A stretch of 64,000 nt of DNA, from the NCBI GenBank assembly GCA_007026445.1, contig VDMD01000003.1:1736001-1800000 (forward strand), written 5' to 3'. The translations under genes were made by a program, and so were the position numbers. Every line of letters starts with the position of its first letter. Position 1 is the first letter of the stretch. Below the pieces are notes generated by a model that did no database searches, had not been told where the DNA came from, and saw nothing but the letters and a program-made list of their open reading frames with translations. Source of the DNA: Schizophyllum amplum. Taxonomy: Eukaryota > Basidiomycota > Agaricomycetes > Agaricales > Schizophyllaceae. This document shows positions 11,479-24,100 of the stretch, piece after piece.

Positions 11479-13763
11479 ATGTCTCCCTCCACACTCAGGT
11501 ATAACATGCCCACCATACTGAAGGAGCCCGTGGACCGCTTCTTCATCCATCCCGACGTCAAGACCTCGATGGTCAAGAAGATCGTCACTGCTATCAAAAA
11601 CAGCGCTTTCTGGGATAAGCAGACGAAGAAGTTCAAAAACACCCCGAAACCCACCAACAAGCCCACCGAGCGCGCCAGCGATACCACCCAGTTCCTCAAC
11701 GAGCTCGGGGACGTGATCAGGGCCGCGTACAACGCTCGTGGTCAATCGACTGTGAACAACAAGCGCGAGTGGAAGGCTGCCGGTCGCTCCAACGCGCCTC
11801 TCGTGCTCCGGACTGCGTCCGACGCTACCATCCTCTGCGAGCTGCATCTGTCCCTCGCGAAGACCCACAACAACTACATGATCACGAAGTGTACCGTGGC
11901 CGCGAACGACCTCCTGTACTCCCATCCCGATCGCAGCCGCGCCACCGTGCTCCTGCTGTGCGGCACGACGCTGCACGTCTTCGTCGCCGATCGCGTAGGC
12001 TGCGTGTGGGTTGCAGGTCCCGACCTCGCTCAGAAATGGACGGACAAGGAGCTCAAGGCCTTCGTCAACGCCCTCCTTGGTCTTTACCACGCTCCCGCCA
12101 CCGTTCTCGGCTTCGACTCGACGATCACCGTTGGGCAGGACGGCAAGTACATCATCGTCGCCCCAAACACCAAGTACCGCGTTCTTGAGGTCTTGGGGAC
12201 AAAGGAGGATTGGGCTTACCAGGGCGCGATCACTCGGCGGGCCAAAGCACAGGACTCGGACGAGGTATTGCTTGTCACGGACACCTGGGTCACAAAAAAG
12301 GAGATCAGTCGTGACCAGCTTGTTCATCGGAGCGTGCGCCACACAGAAGGCGTGGCCGATGTGCTGCAACGATACGTAGTGTCCCATGAAGAAGGGTCGG
12401 TGGTTAGCACCGCAATTGTCCAAGAGGTCGACATTGAGCCTCTCATGCACTACCGGAAGGTCAGCAGAGGGTGGAAGCGGTTGTCTGACTTCGGGTGCTT
12501 GGAGGAGTTGCTTTCAGTCTTCATCGACTATTTGAACAGTGCGTCCTCTCTTTCTCCTTGAGCTGCAGCGGACTAACTTTGTGCTCAGTTCACAAAGAAC
12601 TGTACGAACGAATAAAGCCTAAGGGCTGCCTTATCCCGGACGTCAATCTCGCCGACCTAGTCATCGACGAGACACGCAAACAAACAGTTCGTCTGTCTCT
12701 ACTCTTCACTATATGACGCTGATGTTCCTCGTCTAGGTAAATGGCAAGACCGTCGGTCGCGGCCTTCTGATGAACTTCGGCGGTGCCTTTACCAAAGAAG
12801 GTCACCACATCCGCGAGTTCAAAGGATGTGCAACTTCGGTGAGTGTTTCATTGCTTTCTTCTCGTCCTTTTGTATATCTGACTCCGATAGAACGCGTACC
12901 CGTTCGCTTCCCGCGATAGCCTGCTGGCGCGTAGCCGCCAAACGCCGTACCATCCCGATTTCAGCAACTGCCTGGAGTCCCTTTTCATCATACTCGTTAC
13001 TATCTGCCTCTCGGTCGATGGTGTAGATGAGCCTCGGAAGCGCTCTTCCATCGACGTTATGAAGGACACGCTCGGTCGCTGGCGTCACTCTCCGCTCTTG
13101 GCGCTGGACTCCCGCACGGAGATCTTCGCAACGGAAGAGCAATTCAGGACCTTGATGAAACAGACGATGGCGCCGTACTTCGCTCCCCTGGAGGACGTCC
13201 TCAGCGAGCTGCATCTCGAGATAATCGGTGCAGATGACCTCAATGATACCCAGGTCGACGAGCGGACTCCGGAGTACCAGAAGGTCGTCGACATTCTGGA
13301 AGGTGCTCTGGATGTGCTGGGCGGGAAAGAGCGCCAATCGCGGCGGGAACCACAGGTTACGCTCGACTCGCGGCCTGCCACCACTATCGAGCCAATTCAC
13401 GAGGGGCCGAAGCCAGGTGACACAGATAATCAACAGGCAACAAACGAGCAGACGACGACCGACGAACAGACAGCAGCAGTCGAGCATCCGGCAATTGACA
13501 ATCAGACGACAGCCATTGATAAAGCAATTGCCGAGGACCAAACAACAGCGGTTGTCGATGATGGCAAAGAGAACCATGCGGAGACCGTACAACATGAGTC
13601 CCGGGCGACGAAGCGGAAGCGCGAGGAAGAGGTGACGGAGGACAAAGAAGAGGTCAAGCCGCCCGCGAAGAGGCGCAATACCAAGAAGGGAGTTGAGGCT
13701 CCCGTGGCCGGGCGGTCTGTCGAGAGGCGCATCATGCCGAGCCGCAAATGCGCGAAGAAGTGA
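11479..13763 (+). CDS. FunK1-type fungal protein kinase-like protein with altered catalytic residues
   Basis: Exons 11479-12538, 12589-12686, 12737-12838 and 12891-13763 give 710 aa. The order matches fungal-type protein kinases (FunK1): an N-terminal region, kinase N-lobe, a catalytic-loop equivalent, then a CLESLFIILVTICL helix matching the family's DDLESFFYVL-type segment. The HRD-equivalent reads IPD, the catalytic-loop Asn position is Asp (IPDVNLAD), and the DFG-equivalent reads NFG (GLLMNFGGA). The C-terminal 120 residues are Glu/Thr/Gln-rich, then Lys/Arg-rich (KRKREEE, PPAKRR), which looks like a nuclear localisation signal. It may be a pseudokinase or use swapped Mg ligands. The start follows a pyrimidine-rich leader. 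Confidence 0.78.
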
Positions 13764-15994
13764 AGGCCTAGATTGAGTATCAGTAGCTTTGAATCGGGTA
13801 GGTATGTTTGTGGTTTGTGTGCGTCGACTACTTTGAATATTTGGTGCCTGATATTTCCGAGTCCCGAACTTGCTTGAAGTTGAAGGTCATGCAACTGAAA
13901 GGAAATGATGAGGTGCTGCCTTGTCCGTCGGCTTATGTACGTTCGTGGCTCTGGTGCCCGATGAGCGGCTCGCTACTCAGCTGTGGACGTCGAACCTCCA
14001 ACTGTGCATGGTCCAGCAGTTGACGACTCTCACTCAAGACTCAAGTTGAACAGCAACAATTGACCAGGACGCAGCACGTGCCACACGCGTGATTCATCGG
14101 TGACTTGTTACCTCAACTTGGGCTCGAGTCTCGACAGAACTACGAGCCATGGCTGCCGTGACGAGTATTTGCTTCACTCTAAGACCGCAAATCAAGGATT
14201 GCTGGTGGGGTATGTGGATACTTAGCGCTAACAGCCATCCATTGACAAGTACTGGAACCGAAGCTCAGAATACTTGATGACGGACATGCATACGAGCCCC
14301 ACAGAGACACTCAAGCGCTCGGCGGCGTCATTCATAAGAAACGGGATAAGCTCGGTACAACGAAGCCAACGTCCCGCTGAGCAAGACGAGCAATCATGAT
14401 GCCCTGGAAAGTAGGATTTCCTCGCACACAACCTACGTCCCGACTGCAGACCACTGTGCCTTCATACAACACTGCTTGCCGATCCCGGACGCGGAGTATG
14501 AACGCAGCGTGGTCGAGTACATGACGGGCGGCAATGCAGTCCGCAAGATGACGAGGCTATAACGCCAAGAATGAGCATGGACAGACAATTGTTGACCACG
14601 ACGGGCACCCACTTGCCTTGATGGACTGACCGCCATCACGAAGGCCGGCTCCCACAGAGAGGCTGTTCATTGCGCGCCGCGAGGGCCTCATATCGGCCGG
14701 GACTTGCAGCGTCGCGAGCGGCGTGGTCGATCTGCCGTGTGTACGCGTCGGACAACGTACCCCACCCGTCGCATAGCCCCGCGGATTATTGACATCAAGT
14801 ACCTGGATGACGCGGCGTATACCCACCTGCCCAGATTCAGCAGAACGATCCTGACCTCACTGAGACTTGAGTGCGTAGAATGCCCGTCTGCCAGACTCCG
14901 CGCGCATAACGCCAGCTGCACTCGGTCAGCAAAGCTAGCAAGAATCGACGTCCATATCAATGAATGGGCAGCTGACCGACATTACTGCGTTGCCGGTCCA
15001 TTCTATGCAGCGGCTGAAGCAGTAGCGCGCAGTCCGGGGTATGCACGTCGCCCTGCGGTGCCCACGACGGTCGACGAGCCTGAGCGGAGATGACGAGACC
15101 TGCACAGGTGACTCTCGTCAGCGTCCACTCCGCCGTCCAGCGAGCGCGAACGCTCACCTGGTGACCGGATGCCTTGCTGGTGTGTGCGCTGTGGACAGCG
15201 CCAAATGAGTTGAATGGCGAAAGAGTCGCACTCACCTGTAGACCATGAATGGAGACCGTCCACTGACCAGGAACTCACGCCATCGAGCACCCCATTCGTG
15301 AAAAATCGTAATCATTAAGTCTATCGTAGGCAAAGAGCAGTCGTGTAGGCGCCTGGTAAGTGACAGGGCGGTGGGTATCGACCTACGTATTTTTGGGGTG
15401 AGGGTAGTAAGTACGAGTAGGAGGGTGTCACGTAGCGTAAGAAGTTCGTGGCGAGGAGTCGTGCGATAGTAGAGAGGGAGAAGTATGAACGCAGAAAGCA
15501 GCACTTAGTAAGGATAAATAGATGGGTGGATAATTAAGAATGTGTGGAGGGAGAACGAGACTGGATAGGATGGGATGAGAGACGAGGTCGCACGGAAAGC
15601 AATCAGACCCAATCAACAGACAAACAGCGGCTGGATCTGAGAACGTCTAGGTAGGGAGAAAATGTGCGGCTAAAAGTACAGAACGAAACAAAAAATCCGA
15701 TCCAGCCAGTAGATGCGAGGAGAAAGGCGAAGGGTATTAGTAGAGTACAAGGGGGCGGAGGATATCCGGAAAGTGTAAATATGCATTATAATGACAATAA
15801 GACGATGGTGGATGAGCGGGAGATGGGAGTGGGTGTGAGAAATGATGGTGCCGGCGATAGGAGGCGACGTGGCGCGTGTTACGGCGGTAAGGAGATCCGC
15901 GTGTCGTCGCGAGGATGACGAAGCAACAGGCCCGGTTGCCACGGGCGGCGTGGGATGGGGCAACCGAGGCAGTGCAGCGCGGGTGTGGAGGCCG
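13764..15994. other. Gene-poor stretch of about 2.2 kb
   Basis: Only short frames on both strands, none with a recognised motif or consistent splice structure. The right part (about 15300-15990) is richer in A/G and probably includes the 3' flank of the minus-strand gene ending at 15995. No transposon ends recognised. Confidence 0.5.
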
Positions 15995-16947
15995 CTAGTA
16001 GCTCAGCCGGCGCTCGCGAGGGCGGGACGAGCGGTGGTGGTGTTGTTGTTGCGGGGATCGCGGATGCTGCGATGAGGAGCGATGCCGACTCTCCCGCTCC
16101 TTGTGATGGTGTTTCTCGTCGTAAGAGTGCTCCCGGCTGCGGCTCTTCGAGTCGTCATAGGAGGGGCGCGAGTACTCCTTGCTGCCGCGGCGCTCATGTT
16201 CGCGCGATGGCTCTCTGCTCGAGCTGCGCGTGCTGTTCTTCCGACCGAACCCGAAGATGCGCTTGATCAGCGGCTGCTGTTTCGGCGACTGTGGCATCGC
16301 GTATTGGGGCACAGCCTGTGGGACCTATGTCATGGGCCGAGGTCAGGGTCTGTACCGGATTCACGGGGCAGTTTACGCACCACAATCGGAGCGCGCTGGG
16401 CGCTACTGGTGCTCTTGCGCGGCACGGTCGTGGGGTAGGGATACACTTGAGCCGCGACGGGCGGCTGGCCGGGATATGATGCGTACACCTGCGGTGGCGG
16501 AGGCGCGGCGTACGAATTGGCGCGGTTGTGCCTGCGCGGCTGGGGCTGCGGTTGCGACTGCTCATAGTAGATGATCTGCGGCGGCGGAGGGACGGGATAT
16601 CTCGTCGGTGGTAGTGGTGGCACGGCGGGGACGACTGGTTGGACCAGGGTGTACGACGAGTTGGAGTGCTTGCTGCCGCTGTAGGGATTTGTTGGTGTCG
16701 TCAATGACCGTTTTGGTGGTGCAACGGACCGCGAGCGGGTGTCGTGCATGGAAGCGCTGCGCTGGCGGCTCTTAGTGACGACCGGGGTGCCGTCAAGAGG
16801 AAGGTGGTGGAGGGCGTTCGCCGGGGTTGGGGGCGCGTAGGGACTTTTCTGTGGGACGCGGGCGTTGTCGCAAGTCCAGTTGTAGACGCGGTGCATCTTG
16901 CGCATGTGGCGCTCGTAGCCCTCCTGCGAGAAATCGTACTCCGTCAT
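15995..16947 (-). CDS. Pro/Ser/Arg-rich protein of unknown function
   Basis: Two exons, 16947-16381 and 16324-15995, joined by a 56-nt intron with GTGCGT donor and CATAG acceptor, phase 0, giving 298 aa. The first exon is rich in Pro, Ser and Tyr (VPAVPPLPPTRYPVPPPP); the second is rich in Ser, Arg and His, ending in RS/RE dipeptides and HHH runs. No folded domain recognised; it is probably largely disordered. The start at 16947 is preferred over 17016 because a TATAAAAG element lies at 17021-17028, leaving a normal leader. The RS-rich tail resembles RNA-binding or phospho-regulated tails, a weak analogy. Confidence 0.7.
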
Positions 16948-17020
16948 CGTGGCAGACAGCGAGCTCGACGAGCTGCGACAGGCACGGGAGGAATAGACGA
17001 TGAGGGCAGGAGGCAAGCCG

Positions 17021-17028
17021 CTTTTATA
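17021..17028 (-). promoter_or_regulatory. TATA box of the Pro/Ser-rich gene
   Basis: TATAAAAG on the minus strand, about 75 nt upstream of the ATG at 16947. Confidence 0.6.
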
Positions 17029-18039
17029 ATTCTCGGAACCAAACCGTCAAATTTCTGCGTTTCCAAACGGAGTTACCGAGGTAATTTCATGTTGATGGCT
17101 GTGTTAAACCGCGCACGTGCCCGATGTTCCTTATCACTTTCCAGCATGTTTGCCACGCGTTGCGTCCGGCTTGCGTCCTCGTTCCCTGCTGTGGCGCGCC
17201 CTTTGCCCTCCCCACGTGATTGAATATTGCTATTATCTACCAACGCCCGACTGCTCGAATTTCTGCGAGGAATTGGTGGCGGCACCGACCGGGCAGTTGA
17301 GGGTCCCCCGGGAGTGGATTGCTGCCGCCAGGACGCTAGACGCAGTCACCTGCTTCCTCTCTTCGCCGCGTTATTGAAGCCCGAACCAACCTTCCCTCAA
17401 TCCCCTCACCATGCCGGTGATGGTGATCTCGGACTTCGTGCCGTACAGGGCGGACCTTATGAGGCAGGCTCAATATCGGTCTAGTGTAGGTCCAAACAGA
17501 AGCCTGACGCCGTGCTATGCAATGCTTGCCGCCACCCACGAGGCCATCTGTTGTGCGTGCCCTCTACCGCCGGCGTTTACCAGCGATGCAGATGGATAAG
17601 AGATTGCCTTTGTCTGCCGAACATTACTGCTCATGATCCCCTCCCAGCGTCATGTTCTTACGGCCGGAGCCGTGGCGCACAGAACGACCCCTCATTCCGC
17701 GTTACACTTCCTCGCAGTCCCTGCGACGCCCACCCATATAGCAGGTGCCCTCCCCCCAGGCCACTTCCCGGCTTCGATCACGATGAAGAGGTTAATCTGA
17801 GCGCATCGCAGGTTTGACGTGTCGATAACCGGACTAGCGCGCCCGTGCGTGCGTTCATGTTCCTCTATCCATGACGCTCCAGCGAGGGTTGGAGTACGTC
17901 TCCCCAATCAAGATGAACCAGAGGGTACGGGCGGAGCAGAGCTGCACATGAACAGAAGATAATCGGAGCACCCTTTACTCTCGACGCGGCGCCCGCGCCC
18001 CTCCCGCCGCCCGCCCTCCGTCGTTATGCGAACCGAGAC

Positions 18040-18119
18040 CAAGAGGTGGTCGATCTCGGAATCGGGTACGCAGATGTGCTCGCGTGCGAGCTCCACCCTG
18101 CCCCACTTCGGGCCCTCGG
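18040..18119 (+). repeat. Left arm of an 80-bp inverted repeat
   Basis: Reverse complement of 18287-18366 with a single mismatch by eye. Arms are separated by about 167 bp. Each arm reads MELAREHICVPDSEID in the outgoing frame on its own strand. Confidence 0.9.
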
Positions 18120-18286
18120 GACGAGCGCGCGGGGCCTGCCAGTGCGCAGTAATTCAGGTTCTCGCTCAGTAGAAAGTCATATTCCAGTATCACATAGCCT
18201 ATAGAATGCCCTTGGTCCCCTTTCTGTGGGCCTACAACTATGATTCGGCCCAGCCTGGACACGACCCCGCCGACCTCGCCACCGTT

Positions 18287-18366
18287 CCGAGGGCCCGAAG
18301 TGGAGCAGGGTGGAGCTCGCACGCGAGCACATCTGCGTACCCGATTCCGAGATCGACCACCTCTTG
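18287..18366 (-). repeat. Right arm of an 80-bp inverted repeat
   Basis: Partner of 18040-18119. Sequence beyond the arms is unrelated on the two sides, so this is not the terminal repeat of an obvious element. Confidence 0.9.
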
Positions 18367-19086
18367 ACCGAGACCCTTCTCTTGACCGCCTTCATCGTGC
18401 TTAGCATCTGCCTACCCCGTGGGGTGCATTATACTTCCCTTCCACGCGCCGATTGCCCGACGTCACCGACAGATCCCGCTCGTTCATCGACAAACCTTTC
18501 CCCCTCCAACTCCACCATTGTTTACGTTGATCTGCTTTCGTATATCTGTCTCCTTCCTCAGACTCCTCAGTTCGACAACCCAGCGACATAAACTGCTCTC
18601 CAACTCATGAATCTCCGGGACGCTCTTCAGCCGTCCTCAGAGATTCCTCTGCTATACTCGCGGGACCAATCTTCTAGTCCGCGGAGGTGCGACTGGCCTC
18701 GACCTCGGTGCCGCTGGATTCGCAAGTTCGAGTTGACGGTCATCCTCGTGGGTCTCTATCAATGCTACCCGTCGAGAGGGACTCTCGCCTCGCCCTATTC
18801 AGACGACGGCGACCTCTCGTTAGCTCTGGTGTCCATAATCTGCTCTCTTTAGCTCTGGTACTCTCGGACTCCTTCGGCCGACGCTGTCTCTCAACGTCGT
18901 CTCGGTCTGCTTGGCCTCGCCTCGTTGCACGCTTAACATGGCCTCGTTCTACCCTTGCATATCCAGTAACGTCCCCTGCCCAAACCCGACGGGCTACAGC
19001 GCCGCCCTTCGCCCCCTCGCTCCTCAGGCGCGCGTACCCTGCCGTGAGCGCCTGACCCCGCGCGGGCATGAGCCCTTCACGTAGGT

Positions 19087-19170
19087 GCATAGGCCCTTAC
19101 CGCAGACGCATAGGCTCTTACCGCAGGCGCATATGCTCATACCGCAGGTGCATCAGCTCTTCCCGCCAAC
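19087..19170. repeat. 21-bp tandem repeat, four diverged units
   Basis: Units start GCATAGG, GCATAGG, GCATATG and GCATCAG at 19087, 19108, 19129 and 19150, each containing a form of CTTACCGCAG. Because 21 is a multiple of three, all frames stay open through it. Confidence 0.75.
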
Positions 19171-21182
19171 GCGAGGCGAGGACGCGTCGGCTGGGCCGAC
19201 ACGCAGGACGCACCCGACACTCGCACAGGACGCATCCGACACAATCGTGTGGCCTTTACCTCATCGCCATGGTCGTCCCGTCATTTGGGCGGGATGTCTC
19301 CCCGCCTCTGTAATGCCCTGGACGCCGGGGAGGTCTCAAACGCTGGGTGGCATCGCCATAATGTGCTCATCTGTCCTATCACCTCGTCCATTTACCCGTG
19401 CTCGGTGCTCAGGTCCATGCAGGATTTTCTTGCGCGTCTCCCTCGGGCAACCGCCCTGCGGTGTCTCCACCTACAAGAGGGTGACATAAGGGGATAAGTT
19501 CCACCTACAAGACTCAGAGGATGATTTTTCCGAAATTATACGCCCCATTCTTCCTATCCCGCCTTCTATGAATTGTCGACAGAGGAACCCTCGTCGGCAT
19601 CTCTGCGATGGACGTTCGTCCGCCAGCCTGCACCACGCGCCGACTTGAACCTGATACCGTGATCTGACCTGTGCAGGTCAAGTGCTTTCGCACGCGGATG
19701 TACGCTCAACATCCCATCGGCCGCCTCATCTTGCCTCGTTGAAGGCCTTGATGCCCTCACCAGGGCGCTGATCCGCTAGCTTATTCCTTCCCACGCTCTA
19801 TATCTTCTCTGTTCCGGTCAGACAGAAGCATCGCTCCCACCAGGTTCTCAGGCTCATTGACCGGGGCTGACTGGTAGGTGCTCCGCGCCCCCATTGGCGC
19901 GCGCGCCTCTCGTGCGCCCAGGCCCCGCTTGTGTGTATCCATCCGAGCCCCTCCGGCGCGCGGCCTGACCATGATGACTGTCGCGTGCTCGCGTCGCCAT
20001 AACGAGGCTCCATGGCGCTCCGACGGCAATCTTCATCGCAGTGGCAACGCGCGCATCTCCATCCCTCCTCCAGCAGAACATGATTCCATCATTCCGATTT
20101 CTCCAAGTGTCCTCTGCCGGCGGACCCACCATCTTTTCACGACGGGACCACCAGCCTACCACTCCTTCATGGCGTCCCGCGTCGAACCCGCCATCTCGGC
20201 AACAGCGCAATGTCAGCTGCGTACTTCCTTTCCCAGCTCGTATGTATTAGTAAGGCTAAAGGTTCCTTTTTGCCCCGCCTTCCATTACTAGTTACGTGCG
20301 CCATCGACTCTCCCGTCCGCCATCGACTTACCATCGCCCTCCGCGTATCCCAGCGTGATGCGCTGCAGTCGGGATCCCGTGGTCAGTTGACCTTTCCATC
20401 GCCCGCTGCACGTCTTTCCGTCGCTCGCTGCACGTCTTCCTATCCCTCCACGTCACGCCATCTCGCGCTCAGGTGACCGCAGTGGTGCCCATCTCCGGGA
20501 ATCATGGTGATTGAGAGGGTACTCTACTTGGTCCTTTGGAGTCGGCTCATTTGTACGGCTTAATTTTCTTTCCATGGCGTGCGGTGCATTTCAGGGGACT
20601 CTTGGGACGCAACGATGCCCACTGCCACCGTCAAGATTGTCAATTTTGACGCTCAGGTGGGACGGGGTTGTTGGAGAGGAGCTGAGTATGTGGCACCTGG
20701 GGGCCGGTACGCAAATATCCTGCTGTCACTGTGTACGCGCACAACGACAGCCGACAGAGATTAAATTTTCAGGCTGTCGGCTCTCCCGACTGCTTGCCGA
20801 TCCGCTGGAGTCTGACGCCGTGAGCACTCAGCATCAGGGCAGAGGTCAGAGAATGCGCTCGCGCGTTGAACGGCGCACTAGTCTTCCTGCTAACGGCGGA
20901 GCCGCTCTCACTAGTCCTAGTCCGTATTAAGCTCGTAGCTGTGAGCCACACATGCATTTGAGTATGGGGACAATGCGCACCAAGCAAGACGTATCGGTGG
21001 ACAGGTTCGTAGCGCTTCTTGAAGTTCAACATCGATCAGGTGACAGCACGTGCCCCCCACATGGCAGCACATGGTGATGACGTGTGATGTCTGTCAATGT
21101 CTGCTACCGGCGATCGCTCCGGCGGAGGCGACGGACCAGACAACGATGATGAGCAGAGTGCGCACCTTTACTTCCAACGGCC

Positions 21183-24100
21183 ATGGCGTCCCCCACCCTA
21201 TCGGATGCGGATACGCGTACGGTGAAGGGCGAGGCGGAACAATGGACGGTCAAGGATACCCATCAGGAGAATATCTCCTTTTCGAATGTCCGTCCAGTCA
21301 ATGTCAAGGTCCGCGACTTGACGGTGGAGGTGGACGCGCCGAAGTCGCTCGCGCAGAGGCTTTCCTTCAAGAAGAAGCCGTCGGCGGACCCTGAGCGCGG
21401 AAATGCAGACAGGAAGCGCATACTGGATACTATCTCGGCGGACTTCCCCCAGGGAAGCTTGTCTGCAATCCTGGGTAGCTCTGGATCTGGGAAGGTGCGC
21501 AATCAGAATAAATGTGTTGCTTCAATCTCACGCCTGCGGCACAGACAACTATGCTGAATATCCTGTCGCGCAGAATGCGCAGCTCGAATTTGAATGTCAC
21601 CGGCGTGGTCGAATTCAACGGTTCACCAAAGCTCTCCTCGATCTCGAATGCATATGTCACGCAGATGGACCTTCTTCTGCCTACTCTCACGGTCAGGGAG
21701 ACTCTGCTCTATGCGGCTGCACTGCGTCTACCTGCTACTACGGATACTGCCAAGCGCGCCCAACTGGTAGAGGAGGTCATCCTTGAACTCGGATTGAAGG
21801 TAGGTATATGCGCCTCGTTTCTTTCTATCCTGGCTTATGTCTCTCTAGGAGTGCGCCAGTACCTACGTAGGTGACGGGGAGTCTCACAAAGGTTGCTCTG
21901 GGGGCGAACGCCGACGAGTCAGCATAGGCGTTCAGATGCTCAGCAATCCGAGTGTCTTGTTCTGCGACGAGCCTACCACGGGGTTGGACGCGACATCCGC
22001 GTATCAGCTTGTTAAGACCCTCAAGTCGCTTGCGCTGAAGGGACGGACCATTATCTGTACTATCCACCAGCCGCGTCACGATATATTTTTCCTCTTCGAC
22101 CGCATCACGCTGCTCAGCCAAGGCCACGCATTATATTCGGGTCTCACAGATGGCGCGCTTCCGTGGTTTGAGGATCTACTACCCGGAAGCTTCCACAAGC
22201 GCGTCAATCCAGCAGACTATCTCATTCAAGTGGCCGCCGTCGACTCACGCACACCAGAGGCCGAAACGGAGACGCAAGGCCGACTGAACATGCTTATCCA
22301 GGCTTGGAAGAAGGAATCGCCCATGCGCTTTGACTCTTCCTCCAATAAGGAAGCGAGCCATGCCGCCTCTGGCTTCGCTGTCGACGAGCACGCGAAGAGC
22401 GAAGCCGCTCCCCTTATGCGCCAAATTGCCGTGCTCACCTCCCGCACCATACGCACGACAATACGGGATCCCATGGGCCTTGCCGCCGCGTGGATGGAGG
22501 CCGTCCTGATGTCGCTCGTTTGCGGGCTCGTCTTCCTGCAGCTCGGCAAAGACCAAGGCGGCATTCGGTCTCGGGAAGCTGCGCTGTACATCTCTGCGGG
22601 ACTGCAGGGATACCTCGTCCTGCTGTATGAGACCTGGCGACTCGCTGGCGTTGATATCGCGCTGTTCGACCGCGAGAGGGGCGAAGGTGTCATTGGGGTC
22701 ACAGCTTGGATGATATCGCGCCGATTGGCAAGAGGCTTGTTGGAAGATGTAGCGGTGCCGTTTTTGTTCTCAGTTATCTTCTACTTCATGTGCGGGTTCG
22801 ACGCCGACGGAGTACAGTTCTTCAAGTTCTACGCGGTGATCTTCTTGAATCAGCTCATTGCTGTGAACTTCGCGGTCCTGTGTGTGGGTGTCTCGCGCGA
22901 CTTCTCGATCGCGACATTGGTGGGGAACCTCTCGTGAGTTTCTATTGCTGACATGGGCTTAACGATGCTGACCACTGCCTAGGTTTACCGTACAGAGTTT
23001 CTCCTGCGGCTTCTTCATTCAGGCGAACTCTATTCCGGTGTATGTGCGCTGGCTGAAGTGGATAGCATATATCGTCAGTCGAGACCTACCTTTGACCGAT
23101 ATCTCTTCTGACAAGCAGCACAGTATTACGCTTTCGCAGCCTTGGCCGTCAACGAGTTTACCGACGAGTACTACGATTGTCCGTCGGGTGATGCGGCGAC
23201 CGATCCCGACTGCCTGCAATATCGAGGCAATTTCATACTGCAGAACTTGTCGTTCGACCCGAACTGGTATGTCATACCCGTCATGTAAGTCCACTCTTCA
23301 TGCAACGCCACCCAGTGCTTACGGACTTGTAGAGTCATGTTGGCCTTCGTCGTAATATTCATGCTCATCGGCGGGCTTCTGCTCAAATTTTGGACCGTCG
23401 ACATACGGGTTGGCGGCGTACAGCAGCCTAAGGAGATCGCACAGAAGGACAAGCTTACGAAGACACGGTCTGAGCGTGACCCCACGCCACCCATCGATGT
23501 TGACCTGCTTGACTTCTCCCTTGCGATCGAGAAACCTCTCGCGCGCGGAGAGCTGAAGCAGAAAACCATCCTTCATAGCGTGACGACGCGCTTTGAAGCG
23601 GGTGCCGTCAACGTCATCATGGGCCCCAGCGGCTCCGGCAAATCGTCGTTGCTCAACACCATGGCCTTGCGCGTGCACTCTAGCCCCTTGGTGCGGTACC
23701 GCGCCGGCGGGCGGATGTTGCTGAACGGCGTCGACCCGGGCGACTCAATCGTGCGCAGCCTCTGCTCGTACGTGACCCAGGACGACAACTCGCTGCTCCC
23801 GTACCTCACCGTGCGCGAAATGCTGCACTTCGCGGCGGGCCTGCGGCTTCCGAAGGAGATGACCAAAGAGCAGAAGCGGCAGAAGGCCGAGGAGGTGCGT
23901 TTAGTAGAGTAGATGCGGGGTGGCGTGCTAACGCGACACCTTAGGTCATCTTGAAGCTGGGGTTAAGGGACTGTGCGGATACGCTCATTGGTAGCGAGTT
24001 CATCAAGGGGATCAGCGGAGGGGAGAAGAGGCGGGTCAGCATCGCGGTCCAGATTTTGACGGAGCCGCGTATATTGATGTACGTTACGTGTCATTTTTGG

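Larger units (their letters stand above)
17029..21182. other. Gene-poor region of about 4.1 kb
   Basis: No convincing coding gene. Short open frames exist on both strands (for example 17411-17599 plus, after a pyrimidine-rich leader), but none shows a known motif. It contains an 80-bp inverted repeat (18040-18366) and a 21-bp tandem repeat (19087-19170). It may be degraded mobile DNA or non-coding transcripts; neither can be shown from the sequence alone. Confidence 0.45.

Noticed and set aside
17411..17599. 62-aa plus-strand frame after a pyrimidine-rich leader
   Set aside because: Possible start context, but the peptide continues into unsupported sequence with no motif. A zinc-cluster resemblance did not hold.
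17908..18366. Inverted repeat considered as the ends of a DNA transposon
   Set aside because: The interior is only about 167 bp with no transposase and no target-site duplication visible.
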